A DNA stretch of 64,000 nucleotides from the NCBI GenBank assembly GCA_905369775.1, contig CAJPJR010000003.1, positions 1-64,000 on the forward strand, in the 5' to 3' direction. The translations under genes and the position numbers were made by a program. The stretch comes from Prevotellaceae bacterium UBA1746 (lineage in GTDB: Bacteria > Bacteroidota > Bacteroidia > Bacteroidales > Bacteroidaceae). Below the pieces are notes generated by a model. The model worked only from the letters and a program-made list of their open reading frames with translations. It made no database searches and had not been told where the DNA came from. Below are positions 18,861-26,705 of this stretch, one piece after another; the stretch's first letter is position 1, and the number at the start of each line of letters is the position of its first letter.

Positions 18861-18891
18861 CAAAAATACGAATTCCGACCGACGTGCGCAA
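18861..18891 (-). promoter_or_regulatory. Promoter of aroQ
   Basis: On the minus strand, TTG (18889-18891), a 20-nt spacer and TATTTTTG (18861-18868). The -7 box faces that of xerD with only four bases between them, so the two polymerase footprints collide. Confidence 0.7.
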
Positions 18892-18923
18892 CTCCCGTCG
18901 TTCAAAACTTGTGAAGCCTGCCG

Positions 18924-19862
18924 ATGAACACCGAACTGCTCCACCACTACGAACAATATCTCCTGCTCGAACAGGGCCTTTCGCCCAACACCCGCGAGGC
19001 CTACACCCGAGATCTGCGCCGCTTTTTGGACTATGCCCATTCGCGCGGGGTCGATGTCCTCGATGTCGACCTGCCGCTGCTCGAAGACTACGTGCACAGC
19101 CTCTTCGAAGCCGGTATTGCCGCCCGCTCCCTGGCGCGCATGATCAGCAGTGTGCGCTCCTTCTATCGCTACCTGCAGATCGAGGGCTACATGGGCCATG
19201 ACCCCACCGAACTGCTCACCACGCCGCGCTTGCCCAAGCACCTGCCCGAAGTGCTCACGCTCGAGGAGGTGGAACGCATTCTCGACTCCATCGACCTCTC
19301 CACGCCCGAGGGGCTGCGCGATCACTGCCTGATCGAACTGCTCTACAGCTGCGGGCTGCGCGTGAGCGAGGTGTGTGCGCTGCGCCTCTCCGACCTCTTT
19401 TTCGACGAAGGCTTTGTGCGCGTCATCGGCAAGGGCAACAAGCAGCGCGTCGTCCCCATTTCGCCGCGGGCGGTGCACGAAATCCGCAACTGGCTCGATG
19501 CGCGGGCCGATATCGCCGTGAAACCCGAAGACGAGGACGTGCTTTTCGTCTCCGCCCGCCGCGGACGTCACCTCTCGCGCGTCACGGTGTTTCACAACAT
19601 CAAGCTGCATGTGGCCGCCGCCGGCATCGACAAAACTGTTTCGCCCCACACTTTCCGCCACACCTTCGCCACCCACCTGCTCGAGGGCGGCGCCTCCTTG
19701 CGCGCCATCCAGGTTATGCTCGGCCACGAGGACATCGGCACCACCGAAATCTACACCCATCTCGACACCGCCTACCTGCGCGAACAGGTGCTCGAGCACT
19801 TCCCGCGCAACCTCCGCGACGACGCCTCGACAGACGGGGAGCGAGACGAGCCCCAAGCGTGA
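18924..19862 (+). CDS. xerD: Tyrosine recombinase XerD
   Basis: A site-specific recombinase of 312 residues that resolves chromosome dimers at dif together with a partner recombinase. An N-terminal SAM-like DNA-binding domain (about 1-95) is followed by the catalytic domain with the R-H-R-H-Y set: Arg in SCGLRVSE (near 145), HTFRH (near 242), GHEDIGTTEIYTH with the nucleophilic Tyr near 277. The length and the PHTFRHTFATHLLEGGA block are typical of XerD rather than of integron or phage integrases, and no flanking attachment sites or cargo are seen. Confidence 0.92.
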   Translation: MNTELLHHYEQYLLLEQGLSPNTREAYTRDLRRFLDYAHSRGVDVLDVDLPLLEDYVHSLFEAGIAARSLARMISSVRSFYRYLQIEGYMGHDPTELLTTPRLPKHLPEVLTLEEVERILDSIDLSTPEGLRDHCLIELLYSCGLRVSEVCALRLSDLFFDEGFVRVIGKGNKQRVVPISPRAVHEIRNWLDARADIAVKPEDEDVLFVSARRGRHLSRVTVFHNIKLHVAAAGIDKTVSPHTFRHTFATHLLEGGASLRAIQVMLGHEDIGTTEIYTHLDTAYLREQVLEHFPRNLRDDASTDGERDEPQA

Positions 19863-20414
19863 AATCACACCGTGTGGAGGTCGTCGACCTGCGTTGTGCG
19901 AAATGCCACTACCCCTTGTACGCCTGTACAAACGAAGATAGAACCATAAGGGTAGAATAGAACCACAAGAGTAGAAAATAATATAATAAAAAAAATAAGA
20001 CCCCTACCCCCAAAGCCCCCCTTCCCCTAAAGGTTAGGGGAGCAGTGGCGCGGCGGAAAAACGAGTGTCGGACGTGTCCCGTTTTGAACCGTCCGTTGCG
20101 CTCGTCGACACACCGCCGCAGCGGCACTGTCGCGAAGGGAGCAAAGGGGCGAAGCGCGTGCCGAACGAGCGCGCGCGGAAGGCGCTCCGACCGACCTCCG
20201 GCGAGGGCGAAAGCAGAGCGGAAAACGGCGATGCAGCTCCCCATTTTTCACCGCAATTGCGCCGCCGCTCGTCGAAAGTCCCCGTGTTTTTTCGGCCCCT
20301 TCGGCCGGCCCCGAATTGAGGGCTGCAGCGTTTGGCCGAACGAGGCGAAATGCCTATCTTTGCAATTCATCCGTTCGCCGTCTGCACAGCGCGAACGCCC
20401 TAACCTCGCAGCAC
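19863..20414. other. 552-bp gene-free region after xerD
   Basis: No supported gene. It contains an A/T-rich tract around 19965-20005, then a C-rich block at 20005-20042 (runs of CCCC with a small hairpin CCCCTAA/TTAGGGG) resembling polypyrimidine intergenic repeats of Bacteroidetes. Open frames through this block translate to low-complexity peptides (FRGRGALGVG) and are judged spurious. The epimerase promoter is at the right end. Confidence 0.5.
20331..20362 (+). promoter_or_regulatory. Promoter of the SDR epimerase gene
   Basis: TTTG (20331-20334), a 20-nt spacer and TATCTTTG (20355-20362). Leader about 48 bases. Confidence 0.75.
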
Positions 20415-21452
20415 ATGAAAATCCTCATCACCGGAGCCTCCGGTTTCGTCGGTTCGTTTCTCGTCGAACACGGTTTGGAGCTCGGCCACGAAGTGTGGGC
20501 GGCCCTCCGCTCCACGAGTTCGCGCCGCTATCTCACCGATCCCCGCATTCGCTTCATCGAGCTCAATCTGGGCGACGACGCCACCCTGCGCCGTCAGCTC
20601 TCGGACCACGGTGCCGCGCACGGCGCGTTCGACTGCGTGATCCACGCCGCCGGTGCCACGAAGGCCGCCGATCTCGAAGCCTTTCGGCGCACCAACACCG
20701 CCGGCACCCTGCGCCTGGCCCGCACCCTGCGCGAATTAGACCTGCTGCGCGGGCGCTTCGTCTTCGTCTCCTCGCTCTCGGTCATGGGCCCCGTGGCCGA
20801 CCCCGTACAGCGTGTGCCCGCCGAAGCCTATCGGCCCATCGCCGACACCGACCGCCCCGCACCCAACACGGCCTACGGGCGCTCGAAGCTCGAGGCCGAG
20901 GAAGCCCTCACCGGCGTGGAGGGGTTGGACTACGTCATCCTGCGCCCCACCGGCGTCTACGGCCCTCGCGAGCGCGACTATTTCCTCATGGCCGACAGCA
21001 TTCGCAAGCACATCGACTTCGCCGTGGGCTATCGTCCGCAACGCCTCACGTTCATTTACGTGCGCGACCTCGTCGACGCCTGCTACGCGGCGCTCTCTCG
21101 CGGTGAGCGCGGTCGAGCCTACTTCCTGAGCGACGGCGGCAGCTACGACAGCCGCGAGTTCGGCCGCCTGCTGCAAAGCGAAATGGGCGTGCACGGCGTG
21201 CTGCGCATCACCGCCCCCGAGTGGTTCCTGCACGGCGTGTGCGCCCTCGGGAGTTTGAGCTACAAGCTCTTCGGCCGCAAGGGCACAATGCCCCCGACGC
21301 TCAATCTCGACAAATTCCGCCTGCTGCGGCAGCGCAACTGGCTGTGCGACATCGAACCCGCCCGCCGCGATTTGGGCTTCGCTCCGCAGTGGACCCTCGC
21401 CGCCGGGGTGAAAGAAGCCGTGGCGTGGTACAAGCGCGAAGGTTGGCTCTGA
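20415..21452 (+). CDS. NAD(P)-dependent epimerase/dehydratase
   Basis: A 345-residue extended short-chain dehydrogenase. The Rossmann nucleotide motif GASGFVG is at 7-13, the YGRSK active-site Tyr-Lys pair near residue 153, and a conserved SSLSVMGP serine segment precedes it. The LRPTGVYGPRERDY block is typical of sugar-nucleotide or sterol-type epimerase relatives. The substrate cannot be assigned; single-gene transcription from its own promoter gives no pathway context. No signal peptide or membrane anchor is present, although the segment WFLHGVCALGSLSYKLF near residue 275 is mildly hydrophobic. Confidence 0.85.
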   Translation: MKILITGASGFVGSFLVEHGLELGHEVWAALRSTSSRRYLTDPRIRFIELNLGDDATLRRQLSDHGAAHGAFDCVIHAAGATKAADLEAFRRTNTAGTLRLARTLRELDLLRGRFVFVSSLSVMGPVADPVQRVPAEAYRPIADTDRPAPNTAYGRSKLEAEEALTGVEGLDYVILRPTGVYGPRERDYFLMADSIRKHIDFAVGYRPQRLTFIYVRDLVDACYAALSRGERGRAYFLSDGGSYDSREFGRLLQSEMGVHGVLRITAPEWFLHGVCALGSLSYKLFGRKGTMPPTLNLDKFRLLRQRNWLCDIEPARRDLGFAPQWTLAAGVKEAVAWYKREGWL

Positions 21453-21665
21453 TCCCACGCGCTCTCACGCCGCGCCGACAGCGTTCGTGCTCCGTCCGCA
21501 CAGCCGGCTCCGCTCCACACTGCCCGCCGCCGGGCCTGCTGTCCGAGCGGCACCCCACCCCACGGGGCAAGTGTCCCCACCCGCTGCCCACTGCCGGCTC
21601 ACCGTGACGCCGCTGGTGCGCACACCCCCCGATTCCCCCGCATTCATCACAACTCCACCTCCCCT

Positions 21666-23057
21666 ATGCCCCATCCCTTAGCCACCCTTTGCATCACCGC
21701 CGCCCTGGCCCTTCCGGCCGTGGCCCAGCGTGGTGCCATCAGCGGCGAAATGCTCGAAAACTTCCGCCGCGAAGTGCCGCAAACCCCCACAGCCCGCGCC
21801 CTGCAAAACGCCCTTGTCACCCAAGGTGTGGGCGCACTGGCCACGCGCAACAACGCCGCCGAGACGGCCGACACCTATTTCTCCAACGAAGCCCCCTCCA
21901 AAGGCATCACCGACCAACAATCGTCGGGACGCTGCTGGCTGTTCACGGGCCTGAACGTGATGCGCGCCCAAGTGATCAAGGAGCGTCAACTCGCCAAGTT
22001 CGAGTTCTCGCAGAGCTACAACTCGTTCTACGATCAGTTGGAGAAGGCCAATCTCTTCTTGCAGTCGATGATCGACTACGCCGCCCGCCCCATGGACGAC
22101 AAGACGGTGGAGTGGCTCTTCAAGAACCCCATTTCCGACGGCGGCACCTTCACCGGCGTGCAGGACGTGGTGAGCAAATACGGCGTGGTGCCCTCGGAGG
22201 TGATGCCCGAAAGCTACAACGCCAACAACACCCGCGAAATGGCCGGTGTGCTCGCCCTCAAGCTCCGCGAATACGGGCTCGAACTGCGCAAGGCCTACGC
22301 CGCCGGTGAGCGCGACGCGAAGCTCCAAAAGCGCAAGACGCGCCAACTCTCGACCATCTACCGCATCCTCACCGCCTGCCTCGGCACGCCCCCGACGGAA
22401 TTCACCTGGACGCTGCGCGACAAGGACGGCAAGCCCGTGAGCACCGAGCGCTACACTCCGCGTTCGTTCTACGATCGCTTCGTGGGTCGCGACCTCTCGA
22501 GCTATGTCATGCTCATGAACGACCCCTCGCGCCCCTATCACAAAACCTACACCATCGATCTCGATCGCCACACCTACGACGGCCACAACTGGACGTACAT
22601 CAATCTGCCGATGGACGAGATCAAGCAGATGGCCATCGCCTCGATCAAGGACAGCACGCGCATGTACTACTCTTGCGACGTGGGCAAGTTCTACAATCGC
22701 AAGACGGGCATCCTCTCGCTCGACAATTTCGACTACGGCGATCTCTTCGACACGTCGTTCCCCATGACGAAGGCCGACCGCATCCGCACCTTCGCCTCGG
22801 CTTCGAGCCACGCCATGACGCTCTGCGCCGTGGATCTGGACCAAAACGGCAAGCCCCGCAAGTGGAAAGTCGAAAACTCGTGGGGCCCGACCAACGGGGT
22901 GGGTGGCCACTTGATCATGACCGACGGCTGGTTTGACGAATACACCTTCCGCTTGGTGGTGGACAAGAAATATGTGCCCGCCGCCACGCTGCGCCTGCTC
23001 GAACAGAAACCCACGCTCCTCCCCGCTTGGGATCCCCTTTTCAAGGGCGAGGAATAA
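21666..23057 (+). CDS. Exported papain-like aminopeptidase C (C1B)
   Basis: A 463-residue bleomycin-hydrolase-type cysteine peptidase. Unlike cytosolic PepC it has an N-terminal signal peptide (LCITAALALPAVAQ), so it should act in the periplasm. Catalytic residues are readable: Gln in TDQQSSGRCW, nucleophile Cys90, His382 in SSHAMT and Asn404 in VENSWG. Such enzymes trim N-terminal residues from peptides. ATG 21666 gives the signal peptide directly. A related but shorter enzyme is encoded at 44.5 kb. A small hairpin follows the stop codon, before the A+T-rich ATPase module. Confidence 0.9.
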   Translation: MPHPLATLCITAALALPAVAQRGAISGEMLENFRREVPQTPTARALQNALVTQGVGALATRNNAAETADTYFSNEAPSKGITDQQSSGRCWLFTGLNVMRAQVIKERQLAKFEFSQSYNSFYDQLEKANLFLQSMIDYAARPMDDKTVEWLFKNPISDGGTFTGVQDVVSKYGVVPSEVMPESYNANNTREMAGVLALKLREYGLELRKAYAAGERDAKLQKRKTRQLSTIYRILTACLGTPPTEFTWTLRDKDGKPVSTERYTPRSFYDRFVGRDLSSYVMLMNDPSRPYHKTYTIDLDRHTYDGHNWTYINLPMDEIKQMAIASIKDSTRMYYSCDVGKFYNRKTGILSLDNFDYGDLFDTSFPMTKADRIRTFASASSHAMTLCAVDLDQNGKPRKWKVENSWGPTNGVGGHLIMTDGWFDEYTFRLVVDKKYVPAATLRLLEQKPTLLPAWDPLFKGEE

Positions 23058-23060
23058 AAA

Positions 23061-23087
23061 TACGCTCAGTGAGACCCACTGAGCGTA
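23061..23087 (+). terminator. Hairpin after aminopeptidase C
   Basis: An 11-bp perfect stem (23061-23071 with 23077-23087) immediately after the stop codon, with an A-run before it but no U-run after it. It marks the left edge of the A+T-rich module. Confidence 0.5.
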
Positions 23088-23122
23088 GATCATCTTGTAG
23101 TTGCTCCATCGTTAGAAATCTT

Positions 23123-24436
23123 ATGCACAAACATACTCTTAGTGTTCGAAATTACAGAGCTATTCATCACGCTGACGTCGCGCTGAATGGGATAACTGTC
23201 CTGACCGGCGAAAACGGCTGTGGGAAAAGCACGATCGGAAGGTTGCTTTACTACATCGTAAATGGGCTGGAGGAATACGATAGTTATGTTTTCTCCGCTT
23301 TCCAAAGAGAGGTTATCGAGCTGTTGCCTCCGATGGATCGTATCTCTTCGGATTTTGGGTTGTCTTACAATGAGAGGTTTGAATTTATAATTGGTTTTGG
23401 TGAAATAAAGAGGTTTTCATACACACCTGAAAAGGCATTCGAAACTCTTTATGACCATGTTGTTTATTTATTGGATCGTTTTTTTGCAGAGCTTTCTTCT
23501 TTACAGGAGAAGAAAGGCTACGAGAAGGTTTTGGACAGAATAGTTCGAAGTGTAGATTTACCCGATGTTCCCGGACGTGATATACCCACTTTCATTGAAC
23601 AATGGCGTACAACTTTGATGGAAGGATACGCTAAATTGGAAGAGCTTTTCAAATCCTACATAGCGAACAGGCCAGGCAATGTATTCTTTGACGAAATTTA
23701 CTACAGATACAAGGAAAAGATAATTCCAAAGCAAATCCAACTCCGAGAAGACGACATCGATATTCTCAGTGAGGAAAAGGTGTTGCAGACCTATTACTTG
23801 AAACAATCGATCTATGTAAATTCTCCTCTATTCATTGATTGTAAAGACACTCATTTTCTTTGGGGACATCTCCAAAAAATGGTACTCAATGATTCCGGTG
23901 GAACGAAAGATTTGGCACTTCTCGATGAAGTGCGATCCGTAATGGATGGCAGTATTAAGGAGGATGAAGATGAGTTGGTAGACAAATTGCATTATATCTC
24001 TGCTGATGGAGTAATTGACATTCCCATTAAAGATATGGCCACGGGATTAAAGACATTTGCTTATCTCTATCGTTTCATTGAGAATGGATACATCACCACC
24101 GAGACCGTCTTGATCATCGATGAACCCGAGGTGCATTTGCATCCGAAATGGGTGGTGGAGTATGCTCGCATCTTGGTACACCTACACAAGCAGGTGGGGG
24201 TGAAAATACTTCTGGCGTCGCACGATCCCGATATGGTCGCGGCCTTGCAGTCCATCGGAGAAAAAGAGGAACTGGGCGAAAAGCTGAATTTCTACATTGC
24301 CAAGCGCAATGAAGAGAATAAACACCAATTCGACTTTATCTCGACAGGCACGGACATCGAACCCATCTTTGATTCTTTCAATATCGCATTAGACCGCATA
24401 GAAGAATATGGCAGAACAGATGAAATGGACGAATGA
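23123..24436 (+). CDS. Orphan ABC/AAA-type ATPase of an A+T-rich module
   Basis: A 437-residue ATPase of the RecF/OLD/ABC-like group. Walker A is GENGCGKST (29-37), the signature-like segment is DMATGLKTFAYLYRF near 295-310, Walker B is VLIIDEPEVHLHP (about 329-341), and an H-loop histidine is in LASHDPDMV (about 364). Between Walker A and the signature lies a 250-residue mostly helical insert, as in SMC-like and defence ATPases (PtuA, OLD, AbiEii-type). There is no TOPRIM nuclease domain, so it should depend on a partner. ATG 23123 aligns with the usual start of such proteins (short strand then Walker A). Base composition is much more A+T-rich than the neighbours, suggesting transfer. It overlaps the next gene by 29 bases. 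Function unknown; a defence or DNA-repair role is inferred. Confidence 0.8.
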   Translation: MHKHTLSVRNYRAIHHADVALNGITVLTGENGCGKSTIGRLLYYIVNGLEEYDSYVFSAFQREVIELLPPMDRISSDFGLSYNERFEFIIGFGEIKRFSYTPEKAFETLYDHVVYLLDRFFAELSSLQEKKGYEKVLDRIVRSVDLPDVPGRDIPTFIEQWRTTLMEGYAKLEELFKSYIANRPGNVFFDEIYYRYKEKIIPKQIQLREDDIDILSEEKVLQTYYLKQSIYVNSPLFIDCKDTHFLWGHLQKMVLNDSGGTKDLALLDEVRSVMDGSIKEDEDELVDKLHYISADGVIDIPIKDMATGLKTFAYLYRFIENGYITTETVLIIDEPEVHLHPKWVVEYARILVHLHKQVGVKILLASHDPDMVAALQSIGEKEELGEKLNFYIAKRNEENKHQFDFISTGTDIEPIFDSFNIALDRIEEYGRTDEMDE

Positions 24437-24899
24437 ACCCATTGAGCGTCTCCCACGATTCTCGACGTATCTCAAGAATTTCAATGCGTTGGTGAAGCAT
24501 GAGGGCGGACCGGCGAATGCCTTTCCCGACGCAATGCGTTGTATCGATTTGGATGCCTACGAGAAAGGGTTGAAAAAGGGGATTCACAACCCAACTGTCG
24601 ACGCGGTGATCGGTGTTTTTTCAGGTAAAATCTCAGAATTAGTTCTGGTTGAACTCAGATTGAACTATAAGAATGCCGATAATTTGTCACCGACAAAACT
24701 TAAAAAGAAGGTGAGTTGCTCAAAGGACATCCTTTCCGGCTGCGGAAAATTGCATCCGATTGTTTATTTCGTGTTCAACGATCACGTGCAATCGCTGGCA
24801 CGCAGTTGGCTTGCGAGAGCAGAAAAGGGTAGAAAGAAGCACTTCAAAGCGATCACAATTCCAGAATTAAATCAATTGATAAGCAGTGCAGACTCATGA
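24408..24899 (+). CDS. Small partner of the orphan ATPase, possible nuclease fold
   Basis: A 163-residue protein of no family I can name. It overlaps the ATPase gene by 29 bases and the nucleoside-kinase start by four (ATGA at 24896-24899), and shares the A+T-rich composition of the ATPase, so the two form one unit. An initial helix (PIERLPRFSTYLKNFNALV) is followed by apparent strands: MRCIDL, TVDAVIGVF with Asp65, and ELVLVELRLNY with Glu82 and Arg84, then a helix and the strand PIVYFVFND. This order, with D-x16-E-x-R, resembles PD-(D/E)xK nucleases, although Arg replaces the usual Lys. The fold assignment is a hypothesis; the catalytic state is uncertain. An alternative start at Met5 is possible. 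Confidence 0.65.
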   Translation: MAEQMKWTNEPIERLPRFSTYLKNFNALVKHEGGPANAFPDAMRCIDLDAYEKGLKKGIHNPTVDAVIGVFSGKISELVLVELRLNYKNADNLSPTKLKKKVSCSKDILSGCGKLHPIVYFVFNDHVQSLARSWLARAEKGRKKHFKAITIPELNQLISSADS

Positions 24900-26554
24900 A
24901 ATCCATTCGCATCTACTGTAAGAACGACGGCATGTATCACGACGTGCCGAAGGGGGCTACCCTCGAAGAGGTGTATGAGAGCCTGGGCCTCGACTTGGGT
25001 TGCTGTGTGACGAGCTGTAAGGTGAACAACCGCGTGGAGGGACTGCACTACACGATCAACGACTCGCGCGACCTCGAATATCTCACCCTCGCCTCGCCCT
25101 CCGGTCTGCGCACCTACACGCGCAGTCTGTTTTTTGTGCTCTACAAAGCCGTGCGCGACCTCTATCCTGAGGCCGAACTGCGCATCGGCACCCCCGTGTC
25201 GGGGGGCTATTTTTGCCGCCTCGCGCTGCCCGGCGGCATCACACCCGAGGTGCCCGAACGCCTGCGCCGCCGCATGGCCGAGATCGTGGCGAGCGACCTC
25301 CCCTTCCGCCGCGTCACGGCGCACACCACCGACGCCATCGAGGTGTTTCGCCGCCAAGGCTTCATGCGCAAGGTGCTTCTGCTCGAAAGCATCGGCGACC
25401 TCTACACGCACTACTACACCCTCGGCGAGACGGTGGACTACTTCTACTCGGCCCTGCTGTTGCGCACCGGCCAACTCACGGTGTTCGACCTCGTGCCCTT
25501 CGGCGAAGGACTGCTCCTGCGCGTGCCCGATCCCGAACACCCCGACCGCCTGCGCCCGATGACCGAGCAGCACCAGATGTTTGCCGTGTTCCAAGAGCAA
25601 CACCGCCGCCAGGAAATCCTGGGTTGCACGACGGTGGGCGAACTCAACACGCTGATTCGCGCCGGTCACACCAACGATTTGGTCAATGTGGCCGAGGCAT
25701 TGCAGGAAAAGCAGATTGCGCAGATTGCCGACCACATTGCATCGCACGATGCCCTGCGGGTGGTGCTCATCGCGGGCCCGTCGTCGTCGGGCAAAACGAC
25801 TTTCTCCAAGCGCCTGAGCGTGCAACTCATGGCTTGCGGCAAGAAACCGGTGTCGATCTCGCTCGACAACTATTTCGTGGACCGCGAGCGCACGCCGCTC
25901 GACGAGACGGGCGACTACGACTTTGAGCACATCGAGGCGCTCAACCTCCCGCTGTTCAACGATCAGATGAACCGCTTGCTCGTGGGCGAGGAGGTGGAAT
26001 TGCCGCGCTACGATTTTCCCACGGGCAAGAGCGTGCCTTCGGGGCGCCGCCTCCGGTTGGAGCCCGATACCATCCTCATTCTCGAAGGCAACCACGCCCT
26101 CAACCCGCAACTCAGCGCGAAAATTCCCGACGGGGCGAAATACAAAATCTACGCCTCGGCGCTGACCACCATTTCGCTCGACGACCACAACTATATCCCC
26201 ACCACCGACACGCGTTTGATCCGCCGCATCTGTCGCGACTTCAAATATCGCGGCTATCTGCCCCAGGAAGTGATTCGCCGCTGCCCTTCGGTGACGGCGG
26301 GCGAGGAGAAATGGATTTTCCCCTTCCAGGAGGAAGCGGACGCCATGTTCAATTCGGCGCTCATCTACGAACTGGCCGCGCTGCGTGCCCAGGCTTTGCC
26401 GCTGTTGGAGATGGTGCCGGAGTGCGCCCCCGAGTATTCGGAGGCCTATCGCCTGCGGAAGTTCATCTCTTACTTCGCTCCGATGCCGCTCGATGCCGTG
26501 CCGCCCACGTCGTTGCTGCGCGAGTTCATGGGGCACAGCGTGTTCCAGTATTGA
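24896..26554 (+). CDS. TGS-domain nucleoside (uridine) kinase
   Basis: A 552-residue protein with two parts. The N-terminal half resembles the TGS and editing-like domains of threonyl-tRNA synthetase (IRIYCKNDGMYHDVPKGAT start). The C-terminal half is a uridine-kinase-like P-loop domain with GPSSSGKTTFSKRL (about 298-311), the DNYFVDRERTPLDETGDYDFE segment type, and ILEGNHALNP. It presumably phosphorylates uridine or another nucleoside. This fusion is common in Bacteroidales. The composition returns abruptly to G+C-rich at its first codons although the start overlaps the upstream partner gene by four bases. A strong terminator follows. Confidence 0.85.
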   Translation: MKSIRIYCKNDGMYHDVPKGATLEEVYESLGLDLGCCVTSCKVNNRVEGLHYTINDSRDLEYLTLASPSGLRTYTRSLFFVLYKAVRDLYPEAELRIGTPVSGGYFCRLALPGGITPEVPERLRRRMAEIVASDLPFRRVTAHTTDAIEVFRRQGFMRKVLLLESIGDLYTHYYTLGETVDYFYSALLLRTGQLTVFDLVPFGEGLLLRVPDPEHPDRLRPMTEQHQMFAVFQEQHRRQEILGCTTVGELNTLIRAGHTNDLVNVAEALQEKQIAQIADHIASHDALRVVLIAGPSSSGKTTFSKRLSVQLMACGKKPVSISLDNYFVDRERTPLDETGDYDFEHIEALNLPLFNDQMNRLLVGEEVELPRYDFPTGKSVPSGRRLRLEPDTILILEGNHALNPQLSAKIPDGAKYKIYASALTTISLDDHNYIPTTDTRLIRRICRDFKYRGYLPQEVIRRCPSVTAGEEKWIFPFQEEADAMFNSALIYELAALRAQALPLLEMVPECAPEYSEAYRLRKFISYFAPMPLDAVPPTSLLREFMGHSVFQY

Positions 26555-26630
26555 GTGTACCGAAGGTTCGTGCCGGCGTCCTCCCGTGTGCCGATCGACG
26601 CTCCCCGGTTTCGTCTCGCCCGACGGAACG

Positions 26631-26675
26631 AAAAAACAAATCCCCGAATGCCGCTGAGTGCATTCGGGGATTTGT
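26631..26675. terminator. Terminator, nucleoside kinase / pgpH
   Basis: A perfect 16-bp stem (26636-26651 with 26660-26675), with A-run before and T-rich end after, between convergent genes. Suitable for both strands. Confidence 0.85.
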
Positions 26676-26705
26676 GTTGTGTGGGTGGGGCGCCGCAGGG
26701 CGAAA

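Noticed and set aside
18924..19862. Phage or element integrase instead of XerD
   Set aside because: Length, motifs and aroQ neighbourhood match housekeeping XerD; no attachment sites or cargo genes.
19909..20244. Open frame on the minus strand giving a small apparently hydrophobic protein
   Set aside because: It reads through the C-rich intergenic repeat (FRGRGALGVG-like peptide), a common false gene; no start signal or conservation can be argued.
23123..24436. OLD-family nuclease assignment for the orphan ATPase
   Set aside because: The TOPRIM domain that defines OLD nucleases is absent; the chain ends about 65 residues after the H-loop.
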